A stretch of DNA of 64,000 bases. It comes from Rostrohypoxylon terebratum (Eukaryota > Ascomycota > Sordariomycetes > Xylariales > Hypoxylaceae). The stretch lies in contig MU385983.1 of the NCBI GenBank assembly GCA_022497145.1, positions 1 through 64,000 of the forward strand, given 5' to 3'. Below the pieces are notes generated by a model. That model was not told the origin of the DNA. It made no database searches and saw nothing but the letters and a program-made list of their open reading frames with translations. Numbering within the stretch: the first letter of the stretch is position 1; each line of letters opens with the position of its first letter. This document shows, one piece after another, positions 1 to 11,657 of this stretch. The translations under genes were made by a program, and so were the position numbers.

Positions 1-95
1 ATGGGAACTAATCGTGAGTTCGTCGATTCATCGTTTCAGTCACGTGACCTTCGGATTATTATTTCTTCCGGTGGTCGTATCTTCGGATCGTAACA

Positions 96-262
96 ATTTT
101 AATAATTTTTAATAGTTTTTTAATTATTAATATTAATATTTTTACGAAAATTATAATATTATTTAAATTATAATATTTTTTAATTAAATTTCGTTTAATT
201 AATTTTATAAAATAAATATATAAATTATTAAATAAATATTTAAGTTTTTACTCGCTTTTAAT
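96..262. repeat. AT-rich island, probably RIP-mutated repeat remnant
   Basis: About 165 bp made almost only of A and T, abruptly bounded on the left by CGTAACA. The same arrangement (a CGTAACA end next to AT-only DNA) recurs at the LTR remnants between 10.8 and 12.2 kb. This suggests RIP decay of repeat DNA, but no element can be identified inside it. Confidence 0.5.
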
Positions 263-414
263 ATAAACGGGCGATGTATTCTTACTTACATAAACATGTG
301 TGAAGGTATCTATGTACCTAATGTACATACGTCGTAGGTATGTGATTAAAGTGTACCTAGTACTGTACTCCATAGTACAAAACAGGTATCTAGTACGAAG
401 TACCTACAGCAGAG

Positions 415-567
415 GCTTCCAAAAGTTTTTACCACAGGGAGATCCGCTGGCAGCTGCTTAACAGCTGAAAGATGATTAGTAACATAAACTGGACCAACTG
501 TTTGACAGCCAATCCACTTTTCCTTGCAGCTGTCGGTGGGTCTCCCTATGGTGAAAATTTTAGAAGC
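415..567. mobile_element. 153-bp inverted-repeat (MITE-like) element
   Basis: The left arm begins GCTTCCAAAAG and runs through ACCACAGGGAGA to GGCAGCTGC. The right arm is its imperfect reverse complement (GCAGCTGTCGG, TCTCCCTATGGT, TTTTAGAAGC). The arms are about 45 bp each with roughly ten differences, several of them transitions. The interior has no ORF. No clear target duplication is visible, so the exact ends and the family are uncertain; a miniature inverted-repeat element is the simplest reading. Confidence 0.6.
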
Positions 568-1017
568 GTATTTGTACTATGTAGGAGCCTTCCATCTATA
601 CCTAGGTAGTAGTACTTGAAAGTGTCTAGGTACGTAGTACATGACAGGGGTACGCGCACTCTGTAGGTACCTACTATGTAGGCAAGCGCATCTCCATTCT
701 AAAATAGTTGAGCTCAAGTGCTGCGAATCCAAAGCTTCGTTCCTATAATTCTTCATTCATTCAAAATCTTCGTCGCATCTCTTCCCCCCCTTCGAGGATA
801 TTTATTTGCTCCTTTTAATTCCTGAGTGATCCAAACCCGAATAGCGAATCGCGCGACCCGACCTATCCCAAATTATTCAAATCGTCCTGCCTGAAAGTCA
901 ACCGGAGCTCTCGATCACTCGATACAAATAAACCTATCCACACATCAACATATCGATGCGATCACTACTATTCCATGACTACTTTCTTGTAAGATAGAGC
1001 ACTCTCTCGTCAGAAAA

Positions 1018-4000
1018 ATGGCTTTCGGTTTTGGAAACGTCTCCCAAGGTCCAGATCTTGGCGAGGTACAGACAGAAGCTCTCGGCTTCCTGTCGCTGTC
1101 TGGAGATGCTAAGCTGCGTTTGACATCGCCATGGTCTCCACTCCCTGCAGACAATGCTTCCCTTATCAGCATCGCTCCACGGTGCGGTCTTGTCGCTGCC
1201 GCCGGTCCTGATCTTGTTATCATAGCTTCTACAGAGGCAGTCCGAAAAGCATTCGATAATCCTAAAGATGGCGATAGCGAGATCAGATCCTTCGAGCCTC
1301 AACTGAAGCTACCATTACCTATACGAATATGTCAAATTGCTTTTACAGCTGATGAAGCCTACTTGATACTTTCGGCAGAGCAGGGTGGAGGTCTGGCGGT
1401 ATATGATGTCCAATCTCTCCAGCAAGGATCAACCCAAACTGCCTTTGAGATCCCCACTAACGGCGAATCGCTTCGGGTTTTGGCACCGAACCCTCGTCCT
1501 GAAAAGGGCGAGTTATGTGCTATTGTCACAACAAAAGGCAAGCTACTTGTGGCGAATATGAAGGATCGTAATTTCCAATCTGGAGCCAACGGCCAAATAC
1601 TCAAGGATCGAGTCAGTTGCGTGGCTTGGAGCAATAAGGGAAAGCAGTTGATAGCTGGGCTTGGGGATGGCACCATACAGCAGATGACACCCGAGGGAAC
1701 CATCAAGGCTGAAATTCCTCGTCCGCCGAGTTTGAATTCGACTTATTTTGGTAAGTTTCCAGCTAATGAGTTGTCAGTGACTCCTTAAACTAACCTTTGG
1801 CTGTGTAGTTTCCTCCCTGGTATGGCTCGAGAACGATGTCTTCCTGTCTCTTCATATTTCGGCTTCAGAACAGCCTTTCCAGGCTATATGTCATCTCATT
1901 ACGAGGCAGGGACAAGACTTTCACTTCCAAAAGCTGAACGACCCTGTAGATGGATTTGGTAATGAGAAGACTCCACATCACACGATCATGCGGTTAAAAG
2001 ACTTCCCACCAAATCTGCAGGACCTCCTGATATTCTCGTCAACCGCTAGCTCCGACATTGGCCTTCTTACACGATCAAAGGCGCCGCTAGGGCCGGACGG
2101 TCCCACGAATGTCTTTACCAACGTCGAGCTGGCTGACGATTCTAAGCGCGCTAGTTTACCAATGGACGAAAACATGGAAACCCCTGCACCGATCGGCGCG
2201 GTACTGGATCTGTCTAGCCGAGAGAACGTCTACAAACCTATACCTACAGATGAGTTGGACCAATCTCCAGGTCCGTTGCCAGGTTACTGGGTTCTCAATG
2301 CTGAAGGTGTACTGTCTATTTGGTGGGTGGTGTATGCTGAATCAATTAGAGGAGGAACTACGTATCCAGGACTGGCAGCCGCGGAAGGCAACGCCGCAGG
2401 TTCTACTGAGACGACAACTCCTAAAGCGGCCCAGTCGACTTCATTTGTGAACTCATCTTCGTCTCCCTTTGGGGCCCCGTCAGCGGCTGCGGGGGCTGCA
2501 TTTGGCAGCACTTCGGTGTTAGGTTCGAAGAGTTCACCTTGGGGGGCTCAAGCTTCGTCCTCTGGTGGTACTAACGGTACGAGACCTACATTTGGCTCCA
2601 GTAATTTTGGTACGTCAACATCTTCCTCGGCGCCGAAGTTTGGTCAACCATCTTTCGGTACCCCTAGTCTTGGTGCCGTCGCCCCACCTGCTTTTGGACA
2701 GTCCACGGGGCTTGGTTCTAGGCCATCGCCTTGGGCATCTGGATCCGCTTCATCTAGTGCTCCTGTCTTTGGTCAAGCAAGCTTCACCAATAGCGCGCGC
2801 AATGCTGGCGGATCTGGGGGAGCCTTTGGGGGCCCAAATCCGAGCTCTACGAACACGAGTAGCGGCTTCGCTACTTTTGCAAGTAAGGGTGGCTTCGCAT
2901 CCGTTGCGGCGAATAACAATGCGACTGGGTCAAGCATATTTGCATCGACGAAGTCGGAAGCCCCCGAAGTCTCCATGGACACCGACACCACATCTATATT
3001 CCGGGCTCCAAGTTCTAAACTAGGCATAAGCACTGGGAATGTATTCGGCTCACAGCCGTTCAAATTAACTTCTAGTTTCCAACGTGACCCGAATGCAAAG
3101 AACGACGATGCTGATATAAAGAGCTCCGGAACTGAGGCTTCGATGTTCGGCACAAACTTTACTGCCACAATTGAAGGGGAAACAGAGTCTACAACCTCAA
3201 ATCCCTTTGGTACCGGAGCACAAAGTACTTTCGGGCAGTTAGTAGCTCTTCCAACGAGTGCGGAGTCGACCACGCCAACCTCAACGCCCGCGCCCTCCAA
3301 ATTCTTATCGCCAACCCCGACAGCCCCACAAGGTACAGGTCTCTTCGATTTCCATCCGAAACCCTCCAGTGGCCTAAGCAACACCCTGGGATCTTCTGCT
3401 TCCCAAGCACTAACTACCGAAACCTCTCAGGCGAAGGCCGAGCCGGAAACTCCCAAGCCTTCAAAAAGCTTTACGGATGTACCTCTGCCTCCAGAATCTA
3501 CTAGCAAAGCTACTTATCCATTAGGGGATTCGTCATCTTCGTCCGCAGCTACCGCGGAGGCTCCGGATGTCACAGGAACACCAGTCCGGGCCGAAGACGC
3601 ACCCCTACCTCCTGACTCAGCCGACTTAACCCCTAAAAGTGTAGATCAGGAGATCGTACGTAAGGAGTCTCCCGTTGTTTATGACGCACCCTTGCCCCCG
3701 GATCCGATAAAGAATAAGAAGACATACGATGCCCCTTTACCATCATTACCTGGCACTACACCTAAATCTAAGCCGGCAGACGTTTCACCACTACCACCGG
3801 ACCCTATAAAGCAGCCTCACGACCACGCAAATAAAATACCTGCTCTTCCCATTGCTAAACCACCCTCCGAGATTGTTGGGCCTGGTTTTAAGTTTCCTAC
3901 AAACCCACCCCCTGTTCCATCAGACACAGATGATGATGACCTCTCCGAAGTGGAAGAGGGTACCGAGGTTATTAGCGAGGGCAGTGGTGTTGATGTTGCG

Positions 4001-5500
4001 AAGGATCTTAGTCCCTCCAGCATCGGTATAAGCAAGACTCCTGGATTCACTCCCCAGAGTTCATTCGATGGCTTGGTGGGCAGCTACTCCACTATTTCCC
4101 GACCAGACCAAGAGAGGCGGAGCTTTTTTGGTGACTTGGGCCGAAATGTTCCCGTCTTCCCTCGGCCAGATCCTATTAGCCCGCGCTCACCGAGTCCCGT
4201 TCGGGGTGCGGTATCATCAAGAATGCTCAATAAGGACCAGTCGCGGTCATTCAGTGCCCCTGGAATGGCATCCCAACTCCTGAGCACTTCTAGACGACAG
4301 CAACCCCACTTCATAGCTTCGATTGTGAGCAAGGATACTTACGTTGAAGATGCTATAGTTGAACAGCAACGAAGAGCCAAAGCGAAAAAAGAAGCCGAGG
4401 AGAACCAATTGCTTCTCGATGAAGAGGATGACACTGTTCAAAGTCTACTGAGAACGGAGGTTCAACCGACGTTAGAACTTGATGAATTCATTGCACATTC
4501 GGGTGTATCACCACCCGCTGGTGACAGTGTTCCGGCGCAGGTGGAAGCAGTCTATCGTGATATTAACTCCATGATAGACACTCTTGGACTTAATGCACGA
4601 GCCCTCGCAGGGTTTATCAAGGGTCACAAAGAACCTCGCACCGAAGGATACACAAGGCAAGACTTGGCTACTCCAGATGATTGGTCTTTAATTGGACTCG
4701 AGGGCTTGGCCGAACTTATCGACCGGGACCTTGGCAGTGCTCTTAATGGGGCGAGGGTCAAGGACTTGGCAGGAAAACTGGGGGAATGTGGGGATATCCA
4801 GCGCGAGCTTGTCCGCGATCGCAACAAGCAGGCGGATCTCAAGAAAATCATTGCCTCCCGTATTGATCCGGAGCAGACCGTGGCGAACCGTGCTTTGCCT
4901 CTTAGCGCAGAGCAGGCATCGCAGCAGAGTGATTTACGACGGGAGTATGCTAAATTTACGAAGCTTTTAACAGAGGCTGAGGAGAATTTAACTCTACTGA
5001 AGGCGAAAATTGTCTCTGCCAATAGCGCCTCCGGAAAAGGAAAAGGGAGCCCAGCGCCAACCATCGAGGCGGTCGTGCGCACCATCACCAAGCTGACGAG
5101 CATGGTCGAGAAACGTAGCGGCGACATCGATGTCCTTGAAAATCAAATGAGAAAGCTGCGTGTCGGCTCGCACGCTCCTGGTAGTCGCGAAGGCTCACCT
5201 TTTGCCACGCCTAATGCTAAGAGGCTAAACCCATCGTCAGTCTTCTCCCCCGAGCGCTCGGTACGGGAGAGCACTCCGCAGCGTAGCAGTGTTCTACGCC
5301 ACTCGGTGTCAGGCTCCATAACGAGTCTCGGCGGTAGCATGTTTCAAACGCCGCCGCGCAAGAAACTAAACGGCTTTGGGGACTTAGAGAGGAAGGCGGC
5401 AAAGGAGAAACGGGAGCGCAGGACGGCTGTGCTTGGGAAACTTAAGAGCAGCATCGAGAAGAAGGGCGTTGGCGTTTGGGCCGTGGATGATCATGAGTAG
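1018..5500 (+). CDS. Nup159/Nup214-type FG nucleoporin
   Basis: Two exons: 1018-1750 and 1809-5500 (58-bp intron, GTAAGT donor, CTAAC branch), 1474 aa. The N-terminal 400 or so residues look like the beta-propeller of Nup159/Nup214, which in yeast and animals docks the mRNA-export helicase Dbp5/DDX19 at the cytoplasmic face of the pore. Residues about 460-775 are Ser/Thr/Gly-rich with FG motifs (for example KFGQPSFGTPSLG, AFGQST, VFGQASF, PFGTG). Residues about 798-908 repeat a PLPPD/PLPPE motif at least five times. The last 320 residues contain heptad-rich coiled coil (about 1150-1360) followed by a basic Ser-rich tail, as expected for the segment that anchors Nup159 in the Nup82 complex. 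The start is the first ATG after a pyrimidine-rich leader. Family assignment is from architecture; the propeller is divergent. Confidence 0.85.
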
Positions 5501-5974
5501 ATATTTTCTACATCAATAGGTGCTACGTCCGCGATCAGGGGTCCTGAAGACCCAAGGAGGTCTCTACTCAGATATTAACCTAGTATTTAGATAGTATTGA
5601 ATGCGGATCCTCCTTTTTGAAACCAAGAAAAGAGGAAACGAGAAGAATGCGCATTTCTACGAGCAATAAGATATAATTCAGCATATAATGCATTTCTTTC
5701 GTCATAAAGTGAAGTAAGTAAACACTAGGACCGTCTTAACGACTAGTTAAGCAGTGTCTCAGTATCCTAATCTCTAAGCTGGGAGAACCAAACACCATGC
5801 CCACCGTCTCGTCTCATCCTTTCACCAATGACAAATGCCATCCTCGGGCTGGATATAATACACAAACACATGCTAAGGTAGCTCACTGATGACGACACCT
5901 GACATAACATTCGCAGCCGTAGCAACCCCCTGATATCGAGAACGCGACGAGAAGGAAAGGTAATCCAAGTTGTC
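5501..5974. other. 3' untranslated space between two convergent genes
   Basis: The nucleoporin and dynein genes converge here. The 474 bp hold AT-rich 3' UTR-like sequence (ATAATTCAG, CATATAATGC) and no additional ORF of interest. Confidence 0.6.
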
Positions 5975-8111
5975 TTATACGAAGCTAGCAACCGCTCCGT
6001 TAGCTGTCTCGAGCCTTGCCACGAGTTTCTTGACGTTTGTCCACTCTTCGCTCCGCACCGACTCCTTACCGCCCAGGTCGGGGCCGACTTCGAAGACGCT
6101 GACCACTGCATCGATACCTCCAGTAGCAAGCCGCTTGCCCTCGCTACTCTCCCAGGCGACCTTGTTCAAGCTCTTGCTGAGCAGCTGTCGGCCATCTTTA
6201 CGTGGCGTAGGGCTAACCTTGGCCACGGGGATTTCGGTTTCGACAGTTACGTCCCAGAGCTCGAGCGAGCCGGCTCCGTCAACGAGGGCGAATACGCCAG
6301 GACGCACAGGCGACCATGCTGCATCGTAGACGACATCCTCGCGCACGAATTCGAGAAGCGGGTGAACGGCGGTACCAGCACTCTCAACAATGGTACTTGT
6401 GGCAGCAGGAGCGCGCACTTTCCATAATTTTACAGACCAGTCGAGGGATGAGGATAGCACTAAGTCGCCTAGATCTACGGGACCACGTGCAGGGTGGAAA
6501 TCGACGCTCATGACAGGGGCAGCGTGGCCCTTGTAAGAAACGCGCGCGTCGACACCCGCTTTGGCGCCGGCTCGATCGTACCGGTGACACGGGTAAATAG
6601 AGCCCTCCTCTGAACCGACGAGGAAATAAGTTGGGTCAGCTTGAGGGAAGGCCATGGTGGTTGGTGCGAGATCTTCGAATTTGTTAGGGGGCGGTGTGGT
6701 CAGTGTGAGCGATTCTTGCGGCTGTGATAGCATGTCGACGCTCCACACGCAGAAAGCACCATCGGTGGAAATTGAGATGATGTTGTTCGCATTCTGGGTG
6801 CCGACAATATCGACAGAGTAAACGGGATGGGAATGGCCGGAACCGGTAAGGGGTGTCTTTTGTACAGGAGCAGACTTGGCTCGAGTATCCCAGAGAAGGA
6901 CTTGGCCAGAATAGGTGCCCCCGATGATTAGGTTAGGGTGAAAGGGGGAGAATTTGGCAGTGAGGATATCGGACTGAGCGTGGAAGAGGAACTCGGGTCG
7001 GTCATGGAGATGCTGGTTCCAAACTTGTACAATGCCATCGGGGTCGTGAGGGGCAGACGGGTTTTTGGTATAGGAGGCGAGCAAAAGCTCGGGGAACTTG
7101 GGCGAGAAGTCAATGCTGCTAACCATGCGCTTCTTGGACCATCTTTCATCGTAGAACTGTACAACTTCTTTAACCCGCCGGCGGCCTTTGCCGCCCGTGT
7201 TACCCGCCTGCTCGTCTTCATCCTCGATATCGTGGGCCTGTAGGGAGTAATCGGTCAGGATATCGTATTCGTTACTGATATCGAGCGCCCGTTCGATGAC
7301 CTTGGTAGAACGCTCAACAAAATCAACAAAGTCGTCCGAGGCTACGACAGCAGCTAGCTCCTCGTTACTTAATGCTCTAGACGGGAAATTTGAAGTGACG
7401 ACAGAAGCGGTCTGTAATGGGCCGCCAGTAATGAGCTCACGAGCAGCTTTAAGCTCTTCTTCGATCTCCAGTCGCAAATTCTGGCGTAGTTCTTCTTCCC
7501 TATCACGCTTCCACCTGCTCAGTCGTTTGCTTGGGGTGGATGTTGTGGCGGGTAGATCGTCATCGTCAAGATCCGAGAAGGCTCTAGGTCGAGTAGCGGG
7601 TGGCGCCCAGTCATCTGTAGTCTGCACACCCTTGCTGTAGGAGAATACCTCTTTGACGGGCGATGGTGGACACTCGAAGATAGTTTGGAGGGGGACAGTG
7701 GTTAAGATTTGCGGTTGAGAGGAGGCAGATTGGCCGTTCAGTTGCGAGGCATATTCCGAGTGTTCGCCGCTCAGGTCGTCGCCACTTAAGACGCTATTGG
7801 GTCGGCTTCCGCGTAGACCAGGAGAGGCTACGCCTGTGGTGGAAGAAGCAGGCCTGCTTTCGCCGACTAGACTATTAATCAGAGACTCGATGACCTTCCT
7901 ATTGTCACGACCGGGTGTTGGGGAGATAAGCTACGATCCCTATTAGCAGATGAAGAGGAAAGGTAGAAAGGTAAGAGTAACCAACATCGCTAGGACCGCC
8001 GATACTTGTTCTAGCAATAGTAGCCGCCTGGTTCGCTCTTAACTCTCTTTGTCGCTTGAGCTCCGCAAGCTTTGCCTTTTTTGCTAGAATCTCATCTCTT
8101 CGTTGTTGCAT
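5975..8111 (-). CDS. Cytoplasmic dynein intermediate chain
   Basis: Two exons on the minus strand: 8111-7986 and 7930-5975 (55-bp intron, GTTGGT donor), 693 aa. The intermediate chain links the dynein motor to dynactin and to the light chains for minus-end transport along microtubules, including nuclear migration in hyphae. The N terminus MQQRRDEILAKKAKLAELKRQ is the conserved charged coiled coil that binds dynactin p150. It is followed by the fungal hallmark PTPGR...SLINSLVG (residues about 46-65) and the block ECPPSPVKE..SYSKGVQTTDDW (about 125-150). From about residue 330 come WD40 repeats (VYSVDIVG, LWDTRAK, MSVDFHPA, VKLWKV, LELWDV). An ATG five codons upstream (8126) is in frame; the downstream one matches the family start. 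The gene converges with the nucleoporin gene. Confidence 0.93.
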
Positions 8112-8626
8112 ATTGCCTTTTACCAAGACCCATTGCCGGGTCTCACCCTGGGTACTACAAGTTCTGAAGAGTAAAGGGGGTAGATAGACTCAGACTCAAT
8201 CGTCGATTTTGGTGGTTTATCGATCGATAGCACGAACGGCGTTGTCACAGGTTGGCGAGACAGTTGGGATAGTGGGTGGAAACAGCAGATGTGGATGTAG
8301 ATGGAAACGAAAATGAAAACGAAAGGTGTAGAATGTAGAATGTAAAATGTAAAATGTAAACGACGACAAGGTTCGCGGAGGTATGTACAGGTAGGTATTT
8401 AAAAGAGGAAAAAAAGAAAAAAAAATAACTTTAGAGCCTTAATCTGTAAGAAGTACCTATTAATTTGCAGTTAATGTTAACACTCCAGGGCTACCTACAC
8501 TATGTGCCATTTACAACTGTTAACTTAAGCATTACTCACAAATGATGCGCGTTTCCTTTGTTCGGGGGAGTCGCGACACTGGTAGCATTCGTGCACTGGT
8601 ATTATACAGCAACACATAAATTATTA
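8112..8626. other. Promoter side of the dynein gene
   Basis: Non-coding. Near 8330-8365 there is a short run of AATGTAGAATGTAAAATGTAAAATGTAAA, then an A-rich tract at 8405-8428. No gene seen. Confidence 0.5.
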
Positions 8627-9154
8627 CTGGTGTTGTCTACGATAACTCTCATCAGCACCCCCCGTAAGGGGGGTGCTGCGCATTGATTAGCAAAACGGGT
8701 AAGATTGTGGGTCCAGAAACAGTGGATTTAACCTACAACCCCACTTATTATTAGAGTAGTTAAACACCACACAGATTAGCTTAGATCTTAGATTCCTAAG
8801 AAATACAACAACTAGGTCTACTCTTAAGGATTCATTCAGCACTTTTACATTAAAGTAAGTAGGTGCCCAGAATCATTAGAGTGACCTAGTTAGAAGCACA
8901 AGATTAGCAAAATTCTCCGAGGTACTTATAAATAGGTAGGTTTTACATATAAAATCAAAGTATACTAGCATAAATGCATACTCTTTTAAATAAATATAAT
9001 TTTTGTTTTTAAGAATATATATAATTATAAGCCATAGATTAAAGGGTTTAGGGTAATCTTCGGCTGGTTTTGCTAGTCTTGCCCGTTTCGCTAATTAATG
9101 CGCAGCACCCCCCTTACGGGGGGTGCGGTCGAGAGTTATTGTAGACAGCACCAG
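8627..9154. mobile_element. 528-bp non-autonomous TIR element with TA target duplication
   Basis: Terminal inverted repeats of about 78 bp begin CTGGTG(T/C)TGTCTAC(G/A)ATAACTCTC, pass through a self-complementary block (GCACCCCCC facing GGGGGGTGC), and continue GCTGCGCATT(G/A)ATTAGC. The element is bounded by TA on both sides (8625-8626 and 9155-9156), as for Tc1/mariner-type insertion. Most mismatches between the arms are C/T or G/A. The interior is AT-rich without an ORF, so this looks like a MITE or a RIP-decayed deletion derivative. A lone 21-bp end of the same family lies at 31554-31574. Confidence 0.85.
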
Positions 9155-9440
9155 TATACTAGCTAGGTAAGTAAGACTTAATTAAGTCTTAGGTAAGTAC
9201 TAGCACTAAGTAGTTATCTCCACTGACACCAATTTAGGTACTAGCTTAGCAAGTACCAACGCAGTGGAAATGCTAATTGCTAAATACCAAATGCTAAATG
9301 CTGGGGAGGGAAAAAATTAAGAAAATAACCTGGAAGTCTTGCGAAATTTCCCGACGCCGTCCAATACTTCCTACTATTCCACCTCCCACCTCCCGGAACC
9401 ATAAACCTCGCCAATTTCCCTCCCTCAGAATATAATAGAG

Positions 9441-9448
9441 CCAATTGG
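9441..9448. promoter_or_regulatory. Candidate CCAAT box (CCAATTGG)
   Basis: Palindromic CCAATTGG 79 bp upstream of the ATP synthase subunit e ATG. CCAAT boxes are bound by the HAP/CBC complex and are common before fungal respiratory genes. A short motif, so indicative only. Confidence 0.4.
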
Positions 9449-9526
9449 CAGCCGATCACCAAAGTGTGCTTCGCAGATTGATCGCTTGCCCCTCTCTCGA
9501 GGTCGTTCGCGCCATAAACCGGCCCA

Positions 9527-9999
9527 ATGTCTACTACTACTTCAGGAGTCAACGTATGTTTACCCATGCCGTACGCCCGAGCTTCACTATCGGCACGATG
9601 AACATAACGAGCACAACAAGCACAACAGGAATATAGCTGATAGGATTTCTTCTTCCTCTTTTAATAGGTGCTCCGGTATTCGGCTCTTGCCTTAGGTGTT
9701 TTTTACGGCTTCACACACCAAAGATCAATCAGCGCAGCGCAAAGGGCCACCGCGGCACAGAAGGAATATGAACATAAGCAACAGTTAATAGAGAAAGCTA
9801 AGGCCGAATATGCCAAATCCAAGAACCCAGCTCTCCAAACAACCGAGAAAAGTGCTTGTATGTTTCCCACCTTGAAGCATTTTCAAGTGTACAAGGTAGT
9901 TGAGTGCTAATCGATCTTTTACTAGTGGACCAAGATCCGGCGGACCCCAAATTCGATCTCGAAGCTTACTTCAACGCCCTTGCAAAACAAAACCCCTAA
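9527..9999 (+). CDS. TIM11: Mitochondrial F1Fo ATP synthase subunit e
   Basis: Three exons: 9527-9553, 9668-9857 and 9926-9999, 96 aa. Subunit e sits in the inner membrane at the Fo dimer interface and, with subunit g, supports ATP synthase dimers and cristae shape. The protein begins MSTTTSGVNVLRYSALALG. It has one N-terminal membrane helix carrying the GxxxG helix-packing motif (GVFYG), then a charged coiled-coil-like stretch (QKEYEHKQQLIEKAKAEY), and ends AYFNALAKQNP. The length matches fungal subunit e. The first exon has only nine codons, and both introns have good GTATGT donors. The start is the first ATG after a short leader with an upstream CCAAT box. Confidence 0.92.
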
Positions 10000-10861
10000 C
10001 GATGTAATAAGAACATTGGGTCAATTACGTACGGATCACGGATCACCAGAGTCTGTGGACGGAGAGAGGGCTAGGTTTGAGCATGATGCTGTCGTATTGA
10101 GGCCGTTCTTGCAACGGCTTTGCAGGACCTGTGTATAATCTCGACGCGGACCAGAAAAACCACCTCATAGATTTCATTAGGTTTCACGCTGTACATTTGT
10201 ACAATATTAAGACTTGATATCGTAAGATCACCTAGAGAACTGGGATGACTTAGTCTCGCATGGCAATTCATGGGACGATCTTAGTGGCTCAGTTCAGTTC
10301 ATATTTTTTTGTATGTTAAATCAAGGATAAGAAGTGATAATAGACGTAGAGAAAACCAAGAGCTCGTAGGTATGTAATACTTCCTTTCTATACTTGCGAC
10401 TAGTTATAACCATCTATGTGCCGTAGTAAATGCAGGCGTTCTACTATGGGTACTTGTTAGATATTAGATACTTCTTGAGTAGTCTTTAGTATTAACTTTG
10501 GACATACTACTACTACTACCTAGTACCTATTTAATCCAAGGTTACCTGCTTACATATATACCTAGGACCTAAGTACAGCATATAATGTGTGGAAATACCT
10601 CGGTGTTATGTGTCCAACATAGGTACCTATGTACTCATACGTACTACTAGTAGTTGTGATGTCCTTGCTACCTTTATCAGCTGACCTACATACTAGGTGT
10701 AGTATGTAGTAGTAGTAGGTACCTACTTAGGTAAGACTTAGGTAGGTAGGTACTTAGTTAAGGTTTAGGATTATATGTATAATAGTTTATTATACGATAT
10801 AATCGTATAATATTATTATATTTTTATTATATTATATTAAATATATATTATAAAAATATAA
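10000..10861. other. Gene-free spacer ending in an AT island
   Basis: No supported gene. From about 10440 to 10770 the DNA is dominated by TACCTA/TAGGTA/ACTACT words. Positions 10771-10861 are almost pure A/T and abut an inverted LTR remnant. Confidence 0.6.
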
Positions 10862-11053
10862 TGTTACGAACCCGTCTACTACTTCTGCCTAACTGACTTC
10901 GTAGAGCGGATACGTACCCTGGGGTACTTGGTTTTAAGGTAACAATACTGTAGGGTTGACGATTCTGTTCGTAAAAGAGATTTCATGGGACTCTATATTC
11001 AAGTGCAGTCTGAATACTTAGATTGAAAGCTGAGGAACTAAAAACTAAATACA
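10862..11053 (-). mobile_element. Inverted, truncated LTR remnant
   Basis: Begins TGTTACGAACC, the reverse complement of the LTR end GGTTCGTAACA. It then aligns in reverse orientation with the LTR that follows: TTTTAAGGTAACA, TGTTCGTAA(A)AGAGA, then ACTTAGATTGA and GAACTAAA in the right order. It stops where the direct-orientation LTR begins at 11054, consistent with a later insertion into it. Confidence 0.7.
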
Positions 11054-11463
11054 TGTCACAAACCAACAAAACAACGGAGGAAGATATCCACAAGTAAAAG
11101 AGGAGACAACCAATCACGGCTAAAACCCGGAAGATGTGTTGAGATCCAACACATCAAAACACATCTTGATGTGCTAGGATCTAACACAACACAACACATC
11201 ACGATGGCTTCAACGCCTAGGGCTAGGAGGGATATTCTCTATAAAAACACAACATACTGCATGTATCTAGTCACTCACTTTAGTTCTCTAGTTATCAATC
11301 TAAGTCTATTCACTACGAGTAGGGAGAGGACTCCAAGCCTCTCTGACGAACATACTTGATTGATTACACTTGACCTCTACGATTACTGTTACCTTAAAAT
11401 CAAGACCCCCTTATGAAGCTATACTTACTAAGCCTAAGTATAGGTTCGTCACAGTTCGTAACA
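11054..11463 (+). mobile_element. LTR copy 1 (about 410 bp, TG...CA)
   Basis: Starts TGTCACAAACCAAC and ends GTTCGTAACA. Shares with copy 2 the blocks AACCAATCACGGCTAAAAC, a TATA motif (CTATAAAAACAC), ATGTATCTAGTCACTCACTT, TATCAATCTAAGTCTATT and GAGAGGACTCCAAGCCTCTC. No matching 5-bp flanking duplication is seen. It also carries an internal inverted repeat around ACACATC/GATGTGT. No reverse transcriptase or integrase coding sequence is present nearby. Confidence 0.8.
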
Positions 11464-11657
11464 AATTTTTTTTAATTTAATATTAAATAAAACTTTTATA
11501 TAATAATATTTTTTATTAAAAAATAAAATAAATATAAAAAATCGAAAATATTTTTATATATTTTTAAAAATTTTTAATAAAAATAAATAAAAATAAATAC
11601 TTTAATTAAATAATTTTAATAAAATAAAATTAAAAAGTTTTATTAATTTTATTATAT
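11464..11657. repeat. AT-only spacer between the two LTRs
   Basis: 194 bp of nearly pure A/T between LTR copies 1 and 2. Either it is the RIP-decayed and shortened interior of a retroelement, or an older AT island into which copy 2 inserted. The TATAT duplication around copy 2 favours the second reading. Confidence 0.6.

Larger units (their letters stand above)
1..1017. other. Gene-free left edge and 5' region of the nucleoporin gene
   Basis: No supported gene. Positions 1-95 end in CGTAACA, resembling the terminus of the LTRs near 12 kb but otherwise unlike them. An AT-only island follows, then DNA full of TACCTA/TAGGTA words, an inverted-repeat element (415-567), and a pyrimidine-rich stretch (about 770-1017) that is probably the promoter and 5' UTR of the next gene. 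Confidence 0.6.

Noticed and set aside
9668..9910. Stand-alone ORF with an alternative GTG start
   Set aside because: It is exon 2 of ATP synthase subunit e plus read-through into the next intron; the ATG exon lies at 9527.
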